From Dryomyza anilis (taxonomy: Eukaryota; Arthropoda; Insecta; Diptera; Dryomyzidae): DNA of 64,000 nucleotides. The notes under the pieces are model-generated. The model was not told the origin of the DNA and ran no database searches. It was given only the letters and a program-made list of their open reading frames with translations. Positions 39,785-52,700 of this stretch are shown in pieces. The DNA lies in the NCBI GenBank assembly GCA_951804985.1, contig OX638132.1, positions 83,580,696-83,644,695 of the forward strand, in the 5' to 3' direction. Every line of letters begins with the position of its first letter. Position 1 is the first letter of the stretch. A program made the position numbers and the translations under genes.

Positions 39785-41021
39785 CTTTGGCATTTCGCAA
39801 CATTTTCGGTGCGATATCAAAACGTATGGTATACTGGGTTAAAAAATAATTCTAGGGTGTGAATTTACCACATCATTTACATGTTTACATGGCTTAATAA
39901 CAAGCCAACCAAATAACAACTAGTTGTGTCAAAAACAAAGTTTTCATTTGGAAATACTTCGAACCCGAGTTCAGCATTAATAACTGTGTTTTACAGCATG
40001 AGCAGTTACTCGAAAAGGCAATTTTTAATTGTATATTTTAAGGCGCCACTCTCAGCTTATATTAAATGATTACGAAAGATTAATATTATACTACATACAA
40101 CAAACAAAAAAGTAATTTAAAAGAAAAGATAAAATTTGCGACATTTTTGACGAAAAATAAATCGAACCCAATTGAAGGGTTTGGTACAGAAAAGGGTTGT
40201 CTATGAACGGGAATTGTCATATTTATTAATAACATAATATATAAAACAAAATAATAGAAAACCCAAATATTTTTTCCTTTATTAAAAAAATTGAATCTGA
40301 AACTACTGAGAATGGAATATCGGGTCTAAAACTCACATTCTTCAAATACAAATTTATTTCATTAATATCAAAGTTTTCCAGTACCAAAAAATTCCATCAC
40401 ATATAATCCATGTGACCGAGAATAGAGCTTTTTACAAAAGTCTGAATTCTATTAAAATCCACTGAAACAATTAAGATTACCTAAATAAATCGGACATTTT
40501 GCTGGCAATACACAGATAAATGGCGTATGGCAGGTTATCAAAATTTTAAACGCAGAAATATTCCCGGAATATAATTGATATGGACAGAAAATAAATGATT
40601 TTTGTTATAAACTTAGCTTTTGTCTGCTTAAAATCTTAAAACAAAGTCCTAAACTATCTTGAGCCTTACAAAAATGTTGAATAGGGTTATTATTACGAGT
40701 TTTTAATAATTACCCCAGACAAAACAAACGGCAGGTAACAGGCAGCCAACACAGAGACCTACGGGGAAACGAACCGGCCCTAGACTAGGCACGTGAGTGA
40801 CTGCTTCCTCGGAGATAGTTAACGCGTCCTAGTTCTGGCTTTTTTATAAGAAACCAACCGGCAAATTTAACATGGCGTTGTCCTAGGGAGGAGTCAATTA
40901 ACACCTCCCGCAGTACTTTAGACCTAACACAGAACTATTCCTCAAAATCCTGTTCTGTAACCGGAATCAATAGTACATTCATTTAAATATATATATTTTT
41001 TTTATTGTTACGTTTTTATAT
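39785..41021. other. AT-rich DNA; unclassified transposon-like scrap at 40715-40975
   Basis: 40715-40975 (CCTACGGGGAAACGAACCGG, CCTAGGGAGGAGTCAATTAA) is different in composition from its surroundings. It shares short stretches with 42305-42485 (TTTAGACCTA, ACAGAAC/ACAAAAC, CCTGTTCT), so it is probably a repeat remnant. No protein match seen. Confidence 0.45.
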
Positions 41022-42085
41022 AAAGGGTTTTTCAACAGGGACGCCACAAAAGTAGAGCGACAGGGACAGCAAACGACGCCATATTTCTTGCCGCTCTTTT
41101 GACATTTCTCTTCAGTAAGGTTTGCCATTTCATAATGGAAAGATATAAAAGCCAACAACGAGTCGAAATTATTAAAACTTACTACCGAAATTCGGAGTCA
41201 GTGGCCTCAATGTTAAGAGCGCTACGTCCAATTTATGGTTGTCATAATCGCCCTAGCAGATCAACAATTGAGATTGAGATTTGAATCCAAAGGCACAGTA
41301 CAAAATGTTCCCGTGGCAGTGAGACAAAGAAATGCCCGTAGTGTCGAGAATATAGCTGCCGCTTCAGTTGAAGAAAGCCCAAATGTGTCTCTCACACGTC
41401 GTTCTTAAGCGTTGGGCATCTCTGTGACGTCCTTGTGGCGAATTTTGCGAAAAGATCTTGACCTACAGAAGCGTCATATGTTCGTGAATTGGGCTAAGCA
41501 TCGGGCGGCGTCATTGGGCCGTACTTCTTCCGTGATGATCCAGACCGGCACGTTACTGTGAATGGAAATCGCTACCGTTCAATGATAACCGAATATTTTT
41601 GGCCACAATGATGATATGGACTTGGAGGACATGTGGTTCCAACAGGACGGCGCCACAAGCCACACAGCGAATGCCACACTTTATTGGAAACCAAGTTTGG
41701 AGAACGTGTTATCTCACGAAATAGTCCAGTCGATTGGCCGCCTCGGTCGTGCGATTTGACGCCGTTAGACTATTTCCTGTGGGGCTACGTCAAGTCTATG
41801 GTCTATGCCAACAAGCCAGCGACGATTGATGAACTTCGTACGAATATCGAACGTGAAATTGCAGCAGTATCGGCCGATTTATGCTTGAAAACCGTCGAAA
41901 ATTGGGTTCAGCGTCTGGACTTCTGCAAGCGTGCCCGTGTGGCCATGCAAAAGAAATCGTTCGATGCCATACATAATGGCATCGTACGTACTTTTACAGG
42001 AATAAAGAATTTCATTGATATCCAAAACCGTTTTTGTTTTATTTAAAAAAAAAACTTTTGTAGCGCTCTTATTGAAAAACCCTTT
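41022..42085 (+). mobile_element. Longest mariner (rosa/DD41D-like) copy, defective
   Basis: Starts AAAGGGTTTTTCAACAGGGA and ends ATTGAAAAACCCTTT, flanked by TA. It carries most of an IS630/Tc1/mariner transposase from ATG 41135: an HTH region (ERYKSQQRVEIIKTYYRNSE, ALRPIYG, RNARSVENIAAASVEESP, SVTSLWRILRKDL), GGVIGPYFFRDD, WFQQDGATSHTA, DWPPRSCDLTPLDYFLWG and the C-terminus KTVENWVQRLDFCKRAR. The Asp codons at 41646 and 41768 lie about 41 codons apart once a small indel is allowed for, as in rosa-type mariners. Frameshifts, a TAA near 41406 and loss of the first catalytic Asp segment make it inactive. Confidence 0.85.
41135..42046 (+). pseudogene. Mariner transposase pseudogene
   Basis: Translates in pieces: residues 1-49 from ATG 41135, a frameshift near 41265, a second piece to the stop near 41406 and on to about 41490, then a deletion joining NWAKH to GGVIGPYFFRDD. 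The longest late frame is 41633-42046, holding the third catalytic Asp (DLTPLDYFLWGY) and the C-terminus. The FSDE..FWLNG block with the first catalytic Asp is absent. This is the source-type sequence from which the shorter copies in the window derive. Confidence 0.82.
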
Positions 42086-42304
42086 ACCTACATATTTTAA
42101 ATTTTTGTTATTTTATTTTACTCTACATTTTATATTTAATTTTACCTTCTCCTTCATGCATTCACATTTCACTAATGATGGCACCCTTGCATGCGTACAT
42201 TATAATGACTTGGAAGACATGCTGTATTTAAATCAATACAGTATCGAAAAACAGTCTACGAATTATAGACGCATTAGTTGCAGCATGTAAATAAGTCTCG
42301 TCTC

Positions 42305-42485
42305 GTGTCCATGCTAAACAGTCTAGCGACTTGTTTAGCATGGACACGATCCGTCACCTCATGCAGACCTTTAGACCTATCACAAAACTGGTCTTCCAGA
42401 CCCTGTTCTTAGTCCACACCTATGGGACCGGTCACGTGATAGGTAGTTTTAGAGCAATTGATACCTTTTTCCCGCAGGGAGCAGC
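42305..42485. repeat. Unclassified repeat with CCCGCAGGG end
   Basis: GGACCGGTCACGTGATAGGTAG ending ATACCTTTTTCCCGCAGGGA is inverted relative to 38869-38925 (CCCTGCGGGAAAAAGGTGTC). The open frame 42331-42612 runs through it and is not gene-like. Confidence 0.6.
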
Positions 42486-42624
42486 TTTCAAGCTAGAAAT
42501 CAGCAGCTTCGGCTGGTTTCCGACAAACATCGACGGAGTTTGTGGCAAAACATATCTGTTTTATGCCGTAGAACAAAAAGGCAGCCTAACGACCGGTTAT
42601 AGAAAGGTGTAGAATGTAAAGGCA

Positions 42625-42775
42625 CATCATAACAGTTCAATATTTTGACTGCCTGCTCGTAAAAAGGTTCCGTATATTTTTCATACACATTTTATGTCTG
42701 CCGTCGACATAGCAGTTCAATATTTTTACTGCCTGTCTGCCAAAAAGCTTCCTTATATATTTCATGACTATTACT
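42625..42775. repeat. Two tandem ~85-bp units
   Basis: AACAGTTCAATATTTTGACTGCCTG and AGCAGTTCAATATTTTTACT, both followed by AAAAAGNTTCC and TATATTTTTCAT-like sequence. A local tandem duplication. Confidence 0.7.
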
Positions 42776-43739
42776 AAAATCGCCCGTATTCTGAAAATTA
42801 ACAATATAAAACAAAAAATAAAAGCCTTTCAATATTCTGCCGGAAACCTGCTACAAGGCAGCTTATTTTAAGTAGCATTCGGAAAACATTCCAAAAATCA
42901 GCCGTGGCACGTACACAATTTTGAAAATGCCGATTATCTGCGTCAAACCTGCTGTAGGAAGGCTGGTAAATTTGTTGAAAAACAAACTACATGCTTTGCC
43001 CTGCATAAAATCTGCCAGAAAACTTCGCTTTTGCCAGAAATATGTCGATATTCTGCCAGTAAACTGCAGAATATTTTGACTCGGGTATGATACATGTTGT
43101 ACACACAATAAATTTCACCAACTATCTGGATTCATCATATTGATGAATTCATTCTTTGAATTAAAATCGTATTTTTTAAATATTTTTCATTTTCAATATT
43201 ATTTTTGAACATCAAATTTCAAACACACATTTGTCTCCATATTACATTTATGTATTTATAATTCTTATAAGAGTTATAATATTTAATTGCTAATTATACG
43301 AAGACTTCATTTCATCATATTAATGTATAAGTGTACATCATGTTGATGAATTTTGTTCATCAAACCATCTTAATTTAAATATCATAAATCTTATAAGAAT
43401 TATAAATACATAAATGTGTAATTGTCTCCAATTTAGATTGAAATTTGATATTATAAAATATATTGAAAGTGAAAAACACTGAAAAAATTCGATTTTAGTT
43501 TAATGAATGAAATCATCAATATGATGAATACTGGTAATCGGTGAACAGTTTTTTGTGTGTAGTTAGTTTTGTTTTAATTTGTCAAATTTGTATTCTTAAA
43601 TAGATAATTCTTCCTAAAATTAAACACTTTTTTAAAATTTTAATTGTAAAGTTAAAAAAAAATTGTATTCCATAAAGTAATAGTACATGTAATAGTAAGG
43701 GTACTATTACAGGTACTCAATAAAATACTCATTTATTTA

Positions 43740-45372
43740 AACAAGATTTCAGCTGTGCAAAAGTAACTCTAAATGCCACCACAACTCAAATCTTGGAGGC
43801 ACGACCAACACAAAATCTATAACCCAGTTCGAGCCAATGTTGCTTTTAAGCCAAGACAAGCAGTTAAAGAGACGAATGAATGAGTGAGTAGGTGAGTGAG
43901 TGTAAGACAATTGAAACACTACTAAAACTGAGTAAGTCGTGAAAAAATCACTCGAATTGGCATAAAATAAAAACTCGAATTTTCGAATTTTACAAATTTT
44001 ATGTTCAACTGGGATCAGTATGAATTTGAAAGTCAGACAGCTTTGTACAGCACGCGGTTGAAAACGCTTAAAAGATACACAAATCACTTGAAGAAGATAC
44101 AAAAGATACAAGTAACAAACTGAAAGATACATTTGTGCAAATAACGAGCGCGCGCATGCAAATTAGCAGAAGAATAGAAGAAGAAAGAAGTCTGCTTTAA
44201 AAAAAAATAATAATTAAAATACATTTTGCAATTTTTAAATAAAAATTTAAAAGTACAACGTATAACTAGTACAAAAAATAACGCGCAACAGATACATTTT
44301 AAAGACTACAAAATACAACTGTGACGAAAAGTTAACGCCTTAAAATTGATAATTATTTGGGTTAAGCGGCGAATATTTTAAAAGTGCAAAATTTCGGCAA
44401 CAACGACACAAAAGTTGTTAAGACAACAGTAACAGTAGCCTGTCTAACGTTACTCGATTTTGCGAAACAAATTCGTTGGATTTGTGAGATACTTTTTATA
44501 CGAGTCGGACGGTGTTGGACGGACCCTCCTCCTTGCAGCAGCAAATAGACGAAAACAAAAAATAATTCAAAGCTGTTGCAAAGATCGTGACATGCAAATT
44601 TTACGGCGTGGCTGAATGAATGATTTTTATTTTCTGTGCTTACCTAACAAACGCGCGCGTATCTATTGGATGCATTTGATGCTGTGTGTATCTTTGCGTT
44701 TAATGAATGTAATTACATTGAATTTGGTGAACGATTTGGAGAACGCAGTTTGCACGGTTTAAAAACAGAGACAAATGTCGGACAATTATTGCTGAGCTGA
44801 AGGTGCAAAAAAGCGATATTTTTTATAAAGTTAAAAAGTATAAAACAATTAAGTAAAAATAAAAAAAAAAATACCTGACTGCCTTGTATTGCACTTGGGA
44901 ATAGTTTTAAAAATTAAACAATTTAAATAAAACTAAAACAATTAAAAAAAAAATTGTACTGTCTACCTCAACCAACTGACTGACCCAACCAACACAAGAT
45001 TTACTGGTTTCACTTGTTGGCTCAAGGAGTGTTCATTATTTTTGGAAATTAAGGAGTTCCAACCACTTTTATTGGTGCTGTTGACCGAATATACAACATT
45101 TGCTTACATAATCAGCGCGTAAACCAGTTGTTGTGTCTCTCTAGTTTTCCTTGCGTGCTTTCAAAGATTTGCTCGTGCTTCGTTTTTTTTCATTTATTTT
45201 TGTTGTAATCATAATTAAATAAATTAAAAATAATTAATTTAAGTAGTGGCTCAAGTGTTAAACGTTCAAAAATTACAACATTACAACAATAATAAAAATT
45301 GTTTTTAGTTCATAACTGAATTTTTTTCCTGTGAATATTTGGCAGCGCAATTTCTGCCAATAATTCTTGAAC
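43740..45372 (+). other. Possible promoter and 5' UTR of the signal-peptide gene
   Basis: The region upstream of the ATG at 45373 is more mixed in composition than its surroundings and free of the recognised repeat families (for example TTTTTATACGAGTCGGACGG near 44495). No long frame fits. It may hold the promoter and 5' UTR of the gene whose first coding exon is at 45373. I see no single convincing core promoter. Confidence 0.3.
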
Positions 45373-45430
45373 ATGTTGCACAGAGTCACATTTTTGCTGT
45401 TGGTTATATTCGGATATCTGCTGATAACAG
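45373..45430 (+). CDS. Putative first coding exon with signal peptide
   Basis: The ATG at 45373 has an in-frame TAA 12 nt upstream, which fixes the start. It encodes MLHRVTFLLLVIFGYLLIT plus one base of the next codon: a short basic N-terminus and a hydrophobic core, the layout of a secretory signal peptide. The exon ends in a near-perfect donor ACAG|GTACGT. The 58-nt exon is too short for ORF scans. No later exon is recognisable to the right in this window, so the gene probably has a long first intron. Secreted and cell-surface proteins with long first introns are common in flies. I do not recognise the family. A chance signal-like ATG with a strong donor is possible but unlikely. Confidence 0.55.
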
Positions 45431-45529
45431 GTACGTACAACATTTTTACAAATATTTATTACTTTTATATTATATTCACAGCACTATAATTTTTTAAACC
45501 ATTTAATGTTATGCATGATTTTCACTACA

Positions 45530-45904
45530 TAGAAAAAATGAATCGTCGTAAATATAGCAACCGATATTAATTGCATTCATTAATCAGTCAATTGACTAAT
45601 ATAATGAAAACATTTGCTATTCTTCGTTATATAAGCAATTTGCTATTTTTCGTTAAATCAGCAATTCTGTTTGCTAATATGATTATTGCAGCAAATATTA
45701 TATATAAAGCAATTATATTTGCTAAAACTGCGCAGACAAATTAATTTGCTGCATTGACTTACAAATATTCATATTAGCAAACAGAATTGCTGATTTAACG
45801 AAGAATACCAAATGTTTTCATTAAATTAGTGAATTTCATTGCTGAATTGATTAATGAATACAATTAATATCGGTTGCTATATTTACGTCTATTATTTTTT
45901 CTGA
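45530..45904. mobile_element. ATATAGCAACC-ended MITE, full copy
   Basis: Inverted arms AATCGTCGTAAATATAGCAA ... CCGATATTAATTGCATTCAT and AATATCGGTTGCTATATTTA. The inner part has AGCAATTATATTTGCTAAAA. It lies only about 100 bp inside the putative first intron after the exon at 45373-45430. Confidence 0.85.
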
Positions 45905-48900
45905 GTATGTTATTTTATGTCAGTTTCATGTTCGAAAATGTCTCAAATCTGTTGTTTTTCGATATGGCAAAGTTTAAAAAATATCAACACGTTGGCATTT
46001 TGATTTCGTTTGACATGGTTGATAAAAATTTTAATTTTGGGTAGTTTCTGCGTCGCAATCATAATGTAAAGAAAACAAATATGACACAAACTGACATAGT
46101 GAAAACCAAGCGTTACTATTTGAAATACTTAAAAACAACGGATTCTTTGAAAATATTTAATCTTCTTTAAAGAATATCAATGTACATCAGTCAAAGTAAT
46201 AAAATAATACTGCAATATGTATACATTTAAAATTATAATGTCGGATAAAAACGATATTCATAATTTCGATTGTATACCGATTCAAATCAGGTCTTTAAGA
46301 AGTTCAAAAACAACCAAATTGTAGTCCAAGCTGTTTTATTATTATTGTTTATTGCCTTTTTCTAAAATAAATCAAATTGTTAAGAAATTGTGTGTAAAAG
46401 AAGGACAAAACCCGGCACAAATTGTTTAGAATTAACCCCCATATTTTGTAAAACGAAACGAAAAGTGATTCGTCGAAAAAACGTCAGAAATTCAAGTGAC
46501 CGAATTTTGGGCATTAAATGAAATAAAAAGGAGAACGAATAAGAATACATATTTTCTTGATTCCATATTTATTCCATAAGCAGTGAAATAAGAACTTATT
46601 ACACATAGAATGTTATTCACAATATTTTTGAAAAATCAATTTCGAAGCGGCGATTCGGATTTCGGCACAAACAAATATTTGTTCTTATATTTATATCGAT
46701 TCTGTAATATCAATTTATACATACAGGGAAAAAATATGTTTTGCAGCAAACATATTATGTTATATCTAACTCTCATGAATTTCCAAATTTTTAAAACTTT
46801 TATTTTAACATCGAAATACAATCACACATTATGAAATGAACAACAAAACAATTTGCAAAATTTGTAAATAAATGTTACAGCCAAATAAAGTCATACAATT
46901 TATGAATGCAAATATATTATGTTTTCTGCAAACAAACATAATACGTGTGTGTAAGTAGTGATTACAATAAAAACAAATTCGAATAAATTACAAATCACAT
47001 ATATATGAATTGAAACTATTTACTTTGAATTAGCTACAACTTCGTTCCCTACCCTAGAAGAGAATGTAATAGGGTCACTAAAACATGGAACTTTTTACTT
47101 TATCATTTTTTCACGCTCAATTACACGACGAACATGTTCTGGACATAATTTAAAAAATCTATCTATTTTCATTCATTTTCAAATCATTAATTCATTTTTT
47201 TTGATTTTTTCCGGTCGAGAAAAAATTATATTCAAAATTATTTTCAAATATAAGAATGATTTATTTATTTTATTTTTAACTTTTATGTATGGAAAATGAA
47301 TCATTTTGAGAATCGAAACTTATGTTTCTGCGAAAAAATTAATTCATTAAAAATTTGACCAGGATCTGCATCATGGGGCATATTTTTTTGTCTGTTAAAG
47401 AAATGTGTTCTTTTGGGATTTTTCAAATATCTAACTACAAAATTCTGGATTCTGGAAACATTAAAAAAGTCTAATGACGCAGGAGGGTTCTGGGAAAATT
47501 TACAAAAAAAATTTGGATTATAATTACAAATCATTTTTAACTGTTTCATCGCATATACGACATTTATTAGTTAATAAATTAATTAACCAAAAACTAAAGG
47601 AAGTTAATACACCCGATAAAAAATAATATTTATTTTATTTCTCTTTATTTTTTTATTTCATATTGGTTTTTTTTTTTTGTTATATTACCTTTTTTTTCGT
47701 AGTTTGAACCACGTTTACGTCCATAGTAGAGCTGTATATAACCATAGGGAAATGTTAAATACAAATAAGAAAGAAGTCTTTCATAGTCATGATATACGCA
47801 CGATGTACGGATAAACGACCCTACGAACCGCCGAATAGGCAAGCACGCGTTGCGATCATCCAATGTAAAATAAGATCGGTACAACAGTACTCGTAATACT
47901 GTGAAGTGAATTTAAAACTGTGTGTGGCTGGAAAACTGTTTAGTGCCTCTAAAACTGTCGGTTGGTGTATATGCTATATATGCATGTGGGCATTTCCTGG
48001 GGTTCCGGACGGGATATTCGTACACTAAAAACTATAATATTTCAAATAAAAATTAATGAATTTACTTAATTTTTTTTGCTCAAGTAGTATAGGAATCAAC
48101 AATTAGATAATTTTATACGGTAGATCAAAATATATAAATTAAATAGTTGTCGTTTCGGCCACAAATAGGAACATTTTGCCTACAAATTATTTTTTTTTAA
48201 TTATTTTAATACATAGCTGAAATCATGTGCTTTTATTGTATATTTACACTTTGTTCCTAAAATGTATAGTTTTTTTTATAATAAATGACAAAAAAATACC
48301 GGACGGGACAAAAAATTCAGTATAGAAATTATCAGTTCGATTTTTACTCTAAAAATATTTTTTGAATATATTTTTTTCAATAATCTCAGAACATAGCTGA
48401 GACAATTTACTTTATTTTTGGACACTTTGTTCCTAAAGTTTACAGTTATTTTGTAATAAATCGCAGAATTATTCCGATTAATTATTCCGAGATTTATTTC
48501 AACCACGAAGATATATTGTTTGTTTAAACTAAAAAAAATTCTTTAATTTATGAATAAAAATAAATGTTATTGAAAGGCAGTTAGTTAACGGCCAGATGAC
48601 AACTAGCTTAATGTGACCCCGATTGACGATGATTTAGATGACACGAGTTCTGAGGCAATTACAGCGGGTTAACGTACATTATGGTCATTATCAACACCAT
48701 TTTTGGGATTTAATTTAAAAGCGAACCATATGACGATGGCACTAAACGACAAAAATTACAGCATTTCACAATATTTTAAGTGTTTTTTTTTATTATTTTA
48801 TTTGTATTACAAGTGGATATAAACGACGTTCAATGAACGCACAAAGTTGGCCAAAAGGTGATGCCACTTTAATTGACTTGGCCGACAGAATTATTTATTG

Positions 48901-50342
48901 AACAGGGTGCAACGAGGGCAACAACTGGTCATGCGGTCAGTTTGTTGGTCAGCCAGACATAAAGACAGACAATCAGTATTGCGTCAAGTCAATGATTTCG
49001 TAATTATTATAAACATTTTTATTACATACAATGAAAACGTTTGCAATAAAATAGCACCATAAAAGCATGTGGATTTTCTAGTTATTGTGGTTTATTTATA
49101 ATAATTTTCATTTTGATGATTTTCTGATTGTTTGCGTTCCACGGTGCGTATGCGCAATGCTAGAATAGGAAAATACTCATATTGCCCAAAAATAAATAAA
49201 ATGTTGCTGATTTATGAATCCTATTCATTTATTAAATATTTCAAGGTGGTTGTGGTTGCTGAGTAGAAATCAAATAGTAAAATATAAGCAATTTAAAAAC
49301 TAAATAAAAAATATTTTATTATTTTAAAAAATATTAATAGAAATAGAGAAAGTTTTGAAAAAATGTCCATTCTAATTTACGTTGAACTTAACTGCGTCAT
49401 TGGACATGGTTTTGGATAAATGAAATCCTTATGGATTTCCACAGGTCCCAATTGAATCATTGGATCTTTTTCCTGGACAAATTATGTTGATGCTTTGGGG
49501 ATTATCGAGAAACCAATAGCAAAAAATGCCCAATTACACACTTGGGTTATGCTGGATGCGAAATGAAAACTGTGCTTTTGTTCGTGAAGAACATTTTATC
49601 GTGTTTCTATTCGTGGCAAAGAATTAGTTTCTGTTTATGGCGAAAATAATTGAATGCTTCTTTTTGTGGAGAATATTAAAATATTTTTTTATTCGTGCAC
49701 GGAGAGAAATTTTCACATAAATCAAAAATTTGCAAAAAAATAATCATGATTTCAAGTAATCTAATAGTTTGAGTTTTATTCATAATATATGATTATAGTA
49801 ATAATCAGATATTATGATTAATTGAATACAAAATTATGAGTATGTTTACTAATGTTTTATGTACAATATATTTATACGTCATGATAAATTGGAATAGGTT
49901 CTTAAATACATTTTATGATGTATTATTCATAATTCATGACTAAAATTTCATACAATGTGTCAAATATTTCAATTTAACTTTGACTTTGAGACAACCATCT
50001 CTCATACATCCGACAAATACGATTGCTGGCAAACATCTTTTAAATTTGCATATAGAAAACACCAATTAAATATCTAACACATTTGAAGATATTTGAGGAA
50101 TACTTGTCTGTTAAATTTCATTTCAAATGACAGATTTTTCACTTTATTAACTCACTTAAAAAGTTTTCTGACTGGAGCTACTGGCTTTCCCCAATTGACG
50201 TGAATTGCGCATTTAGAAAATTAATACGCAATTAGTAACAAAAGTTATGAATAAATATTCATAATTTTTATTTTAATAAATTATAATAAAATTTATGAAT
50301 CCTATTCATAATAAATATATAGTGATTCACAATTTTTGATCC
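45905..50342. other. AT-rich DNA, probably intron of the 45373 gene; no exon seen
   Basis: Remnants of AAACATATTATG-type repeats (46700-46960) and ATTATGAATAAT-type hairpins (49740-50330). The block at 48540-49150 is unique and less AT-rich (GGTCATGCGGTCAGTTTGTT) and could be regulatory. No coding exon recognised. Confidence 0.5.
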
Positions 50343-51205
50343 CCCTAGTAGAAATTTTGGTGGGGCCATGGTCATGAAGTCATTATGTCATTATTTGAGA
50401 TGATCGGGATATGACGAGGCCCATAATGTCCTTGTAGTAACGCAGTGTCCTGATCATGTACTGACCTCAGGCCATGATCATGTACTGATCGGGCAATTCC
50501 CCATTTTATTATTTTCCCGACAATTGCCTTGTCAGAGCCCGAGCATAATAGGGTTTCTCTCATTAAATCTCGATCATTGTCTGATGTCATTCCGTTATGA
50601 GGAACAAATAATGTAGCTATGATCGGGAACATTAGACTATTTAGATAATGCAAACCCTGGTATGGTAAGCATGATAAGGGCATGCAAAGGCAATGATCAT
50701 ATTTTCTCTAATAGGACTTACCCAACGAAAACCCGATCATTTCCCGATTGCGCATCGGGCAAATTTCTACTAGGGCCCCTAGTAGAAATTTTGGTAGGGC
50801 CATGGTCATGAAGTGATCATGTCATTATTTGAGATGATCGGGATATGACGAGGCCCATAATGTCCTTGTAACGCAGTGTCCTGATCATGTACTGACCTCA
50901 GGCCATGATCATGTACTGATCGGGCAATTTCCCATTTTATTATTTACCCGACAATTGCCTTGTCAGAGCCCGAGCATAATAGGGTTTCTCTCATTAAATC
51001 TCGATCATTGTCTGATGTCATTTCGTTATGAGGAGCAAATAATATAGCTATGATCAGGAACATTGACTATTTAGATAATGCAAACCCTGGTATGGTAAGC
51101 ATGATAAGGGCATGCAAAGGCAATGATCATGTTTTCTCTAATAGGACTTACCCAACGAAAACCCGATCATTTCCCGATGGCGCATCGGGCAAATTTCTAC
51201 TAGGG
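50343..51205. mobile_element. Head-to-tail dimer of a ~430-bp MITE
   Basis: Two nearly identical units (50343-50775 and 50776-51205), each starting CCCTAGTAGAAATTTTGG and ending GCAAATTTCTACTAGGG. They join at the palindrome CTAGGGCCCCTAG. The copies differ by single bases and a 3-nt indel (CTTGTAGTAACGCAG versus CTTGTAACGCAG). The interior has many GATC-centred palindromes. No transposase. Confidence 0.9.
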
Positions 51206-52395
51206 TCCATGATTTTTGTATTTTTTTAGTATTATACATAATTTATGAATATAATTCATGTCTTATTCATAAATCATCAGTAAGCAATTTCCGTGTAAAC
51301 TTATGCTTACTATAATCAAAAAATTATTTTAGATGTCGTTATACCTTATAGTTATCTTCATAAATTTAAGTAATCTTAAAAATTATCATTTGTTCAAATC
51401 GACTTCCGCCTTTAACAAAACTTAAAATAAAAGATTTTAGCCAAAATAAATAAATATCAAAAAAAAGTCTAATGAATCCTACCATAACGACTGCCGCGTC
51501 ATTAAAGCTCATTATTGTGGTAGTTGGTTGGTTTGTTGCTCAACATGTTTCTCACGTGGCACATAAAACAAAAGCTGTGAATTCGAGGTTTATCAACTTA
51601 ACGCGATCTATTGTGTGTCGCACAGCAACTTCTCCCTCTACTCCCTCCTTCCACGCAAGATAAACCACATACTTCGCCCTTTTTTCTACTAACCCCAAGT
51701 CTTTAGCTTGTGTGGTGCAAGCGCCCAGCTGTTTCTAATTTTTATTTAATTTCACATATTCACAAATTTGCCACAAACTAAAAAAAAAAAAAGATATCTA
51801 CCAATTTTAAGCCTTATCTAAAATATAAGTGACCAAACCCTGTGATTGCTGCTGGTATGAGCAACAGGTCCAATTATTGGTTTCCAACATTCCACTCTTC
51901 GCTTCGATTGTTAGCTAATGTAATCAACGGAAAACTATTAAACAAAACAAGATTTTCAAAAACCAATTTTTAACAAAAGTTGCTTCTTAATGTTAAAAAG
52001 AGCATACAATAAAACTTCATTTACAGATTCGCTATAAACATCAAAAGAAGTGATCGATGACTTTTGTTTTTTGGTGTTTTATGATGCGTCTGTGTTATTT
52101 AAGCCACTTAGGAAGCCATTCACATACTTTGAAATTCAATAAACTAACAGAGAATTAGAAATTTGATTGCTGTAAACATATTTATTTTTTGCAAACATAA
52201 ATTTTATAAATACAAATTGCTGAATATATTCAATAATTTAGGACTGAAAACAATATTGAGAAATTATTTCTGAAAATCACATGAATTTATGTATTCAGTG
52301 ATGAGCTAATGCAAGAACAAGAACCAGACATGCTAGTCTTGTTCTTGCAGCGCCGTTCTTGTTCTTGCATTGATTACTATAATTTCATTTTTTTT
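51206..52395. other. No gene recognised
   Basis: A frame at 51472-51663 (+) starts with a hydrophobic stretch (ASLKLIIVVVGWFVAQHV). It lacks a clean splice donor or a family match, so it is not called. GTTCTTGCA repeats occur near 52313-52370. Confidence 0.5.
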
Positions 52396-52700
52396 ATACC
52401 CTACACCTATGAGCTACATTAGGAGGCGTGTCCGGTATGGAAAAGTATATATATATTCTTGATCAGCATTACTACCTGAGTCCGTTTAGCCATGTCCGTC
52501 TGTCTTGGCGTCTGACCGGATACAAGGTAACTTAAAAAATAATGGTCAGAATGTAATGAAATTTGGTTTCAATACGTTTAAGTAAAAAAGTGGTTCAGAG
52601 TTTGGATTTGAGCAAAATCTGTCAACGGACACGCCCACCTCCCATACAACTCACTTATATATTACTATTTAGGAACCAATAACTCGAAAAGAATAACATA
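52396..52700 (+). repeat. Dispersed repeat with CTGTCTGTC motif, copy 3
   Basis: TATACCCTACACCTATGAGC, GGAGGCGTGTCCGGTATGGA, CTTGATCAGCATTACTACCT, GGACACGCCCACCTCCCATA. Same strand as the other two copies; part of the start region is deleted. Confidence 0.75.

Noticed and set aside
42331..42612. 93-codon + frame
   Set aside because: It runs through repeat DNA shared with 38869-38925 and shows no domain.
43749..44132. 127-codon minus frame
   Set aside because: A chance frame in unique DNA; no motif, and it lies where a + promoter or 5' UTR is more plausible.
51472..51663. + frame with hydrophobic N-terminus as a secreted peptide or exon
   Set aside because: No known family, no convincing donor, and the sequence after the hydrophobic part is not protein-like.
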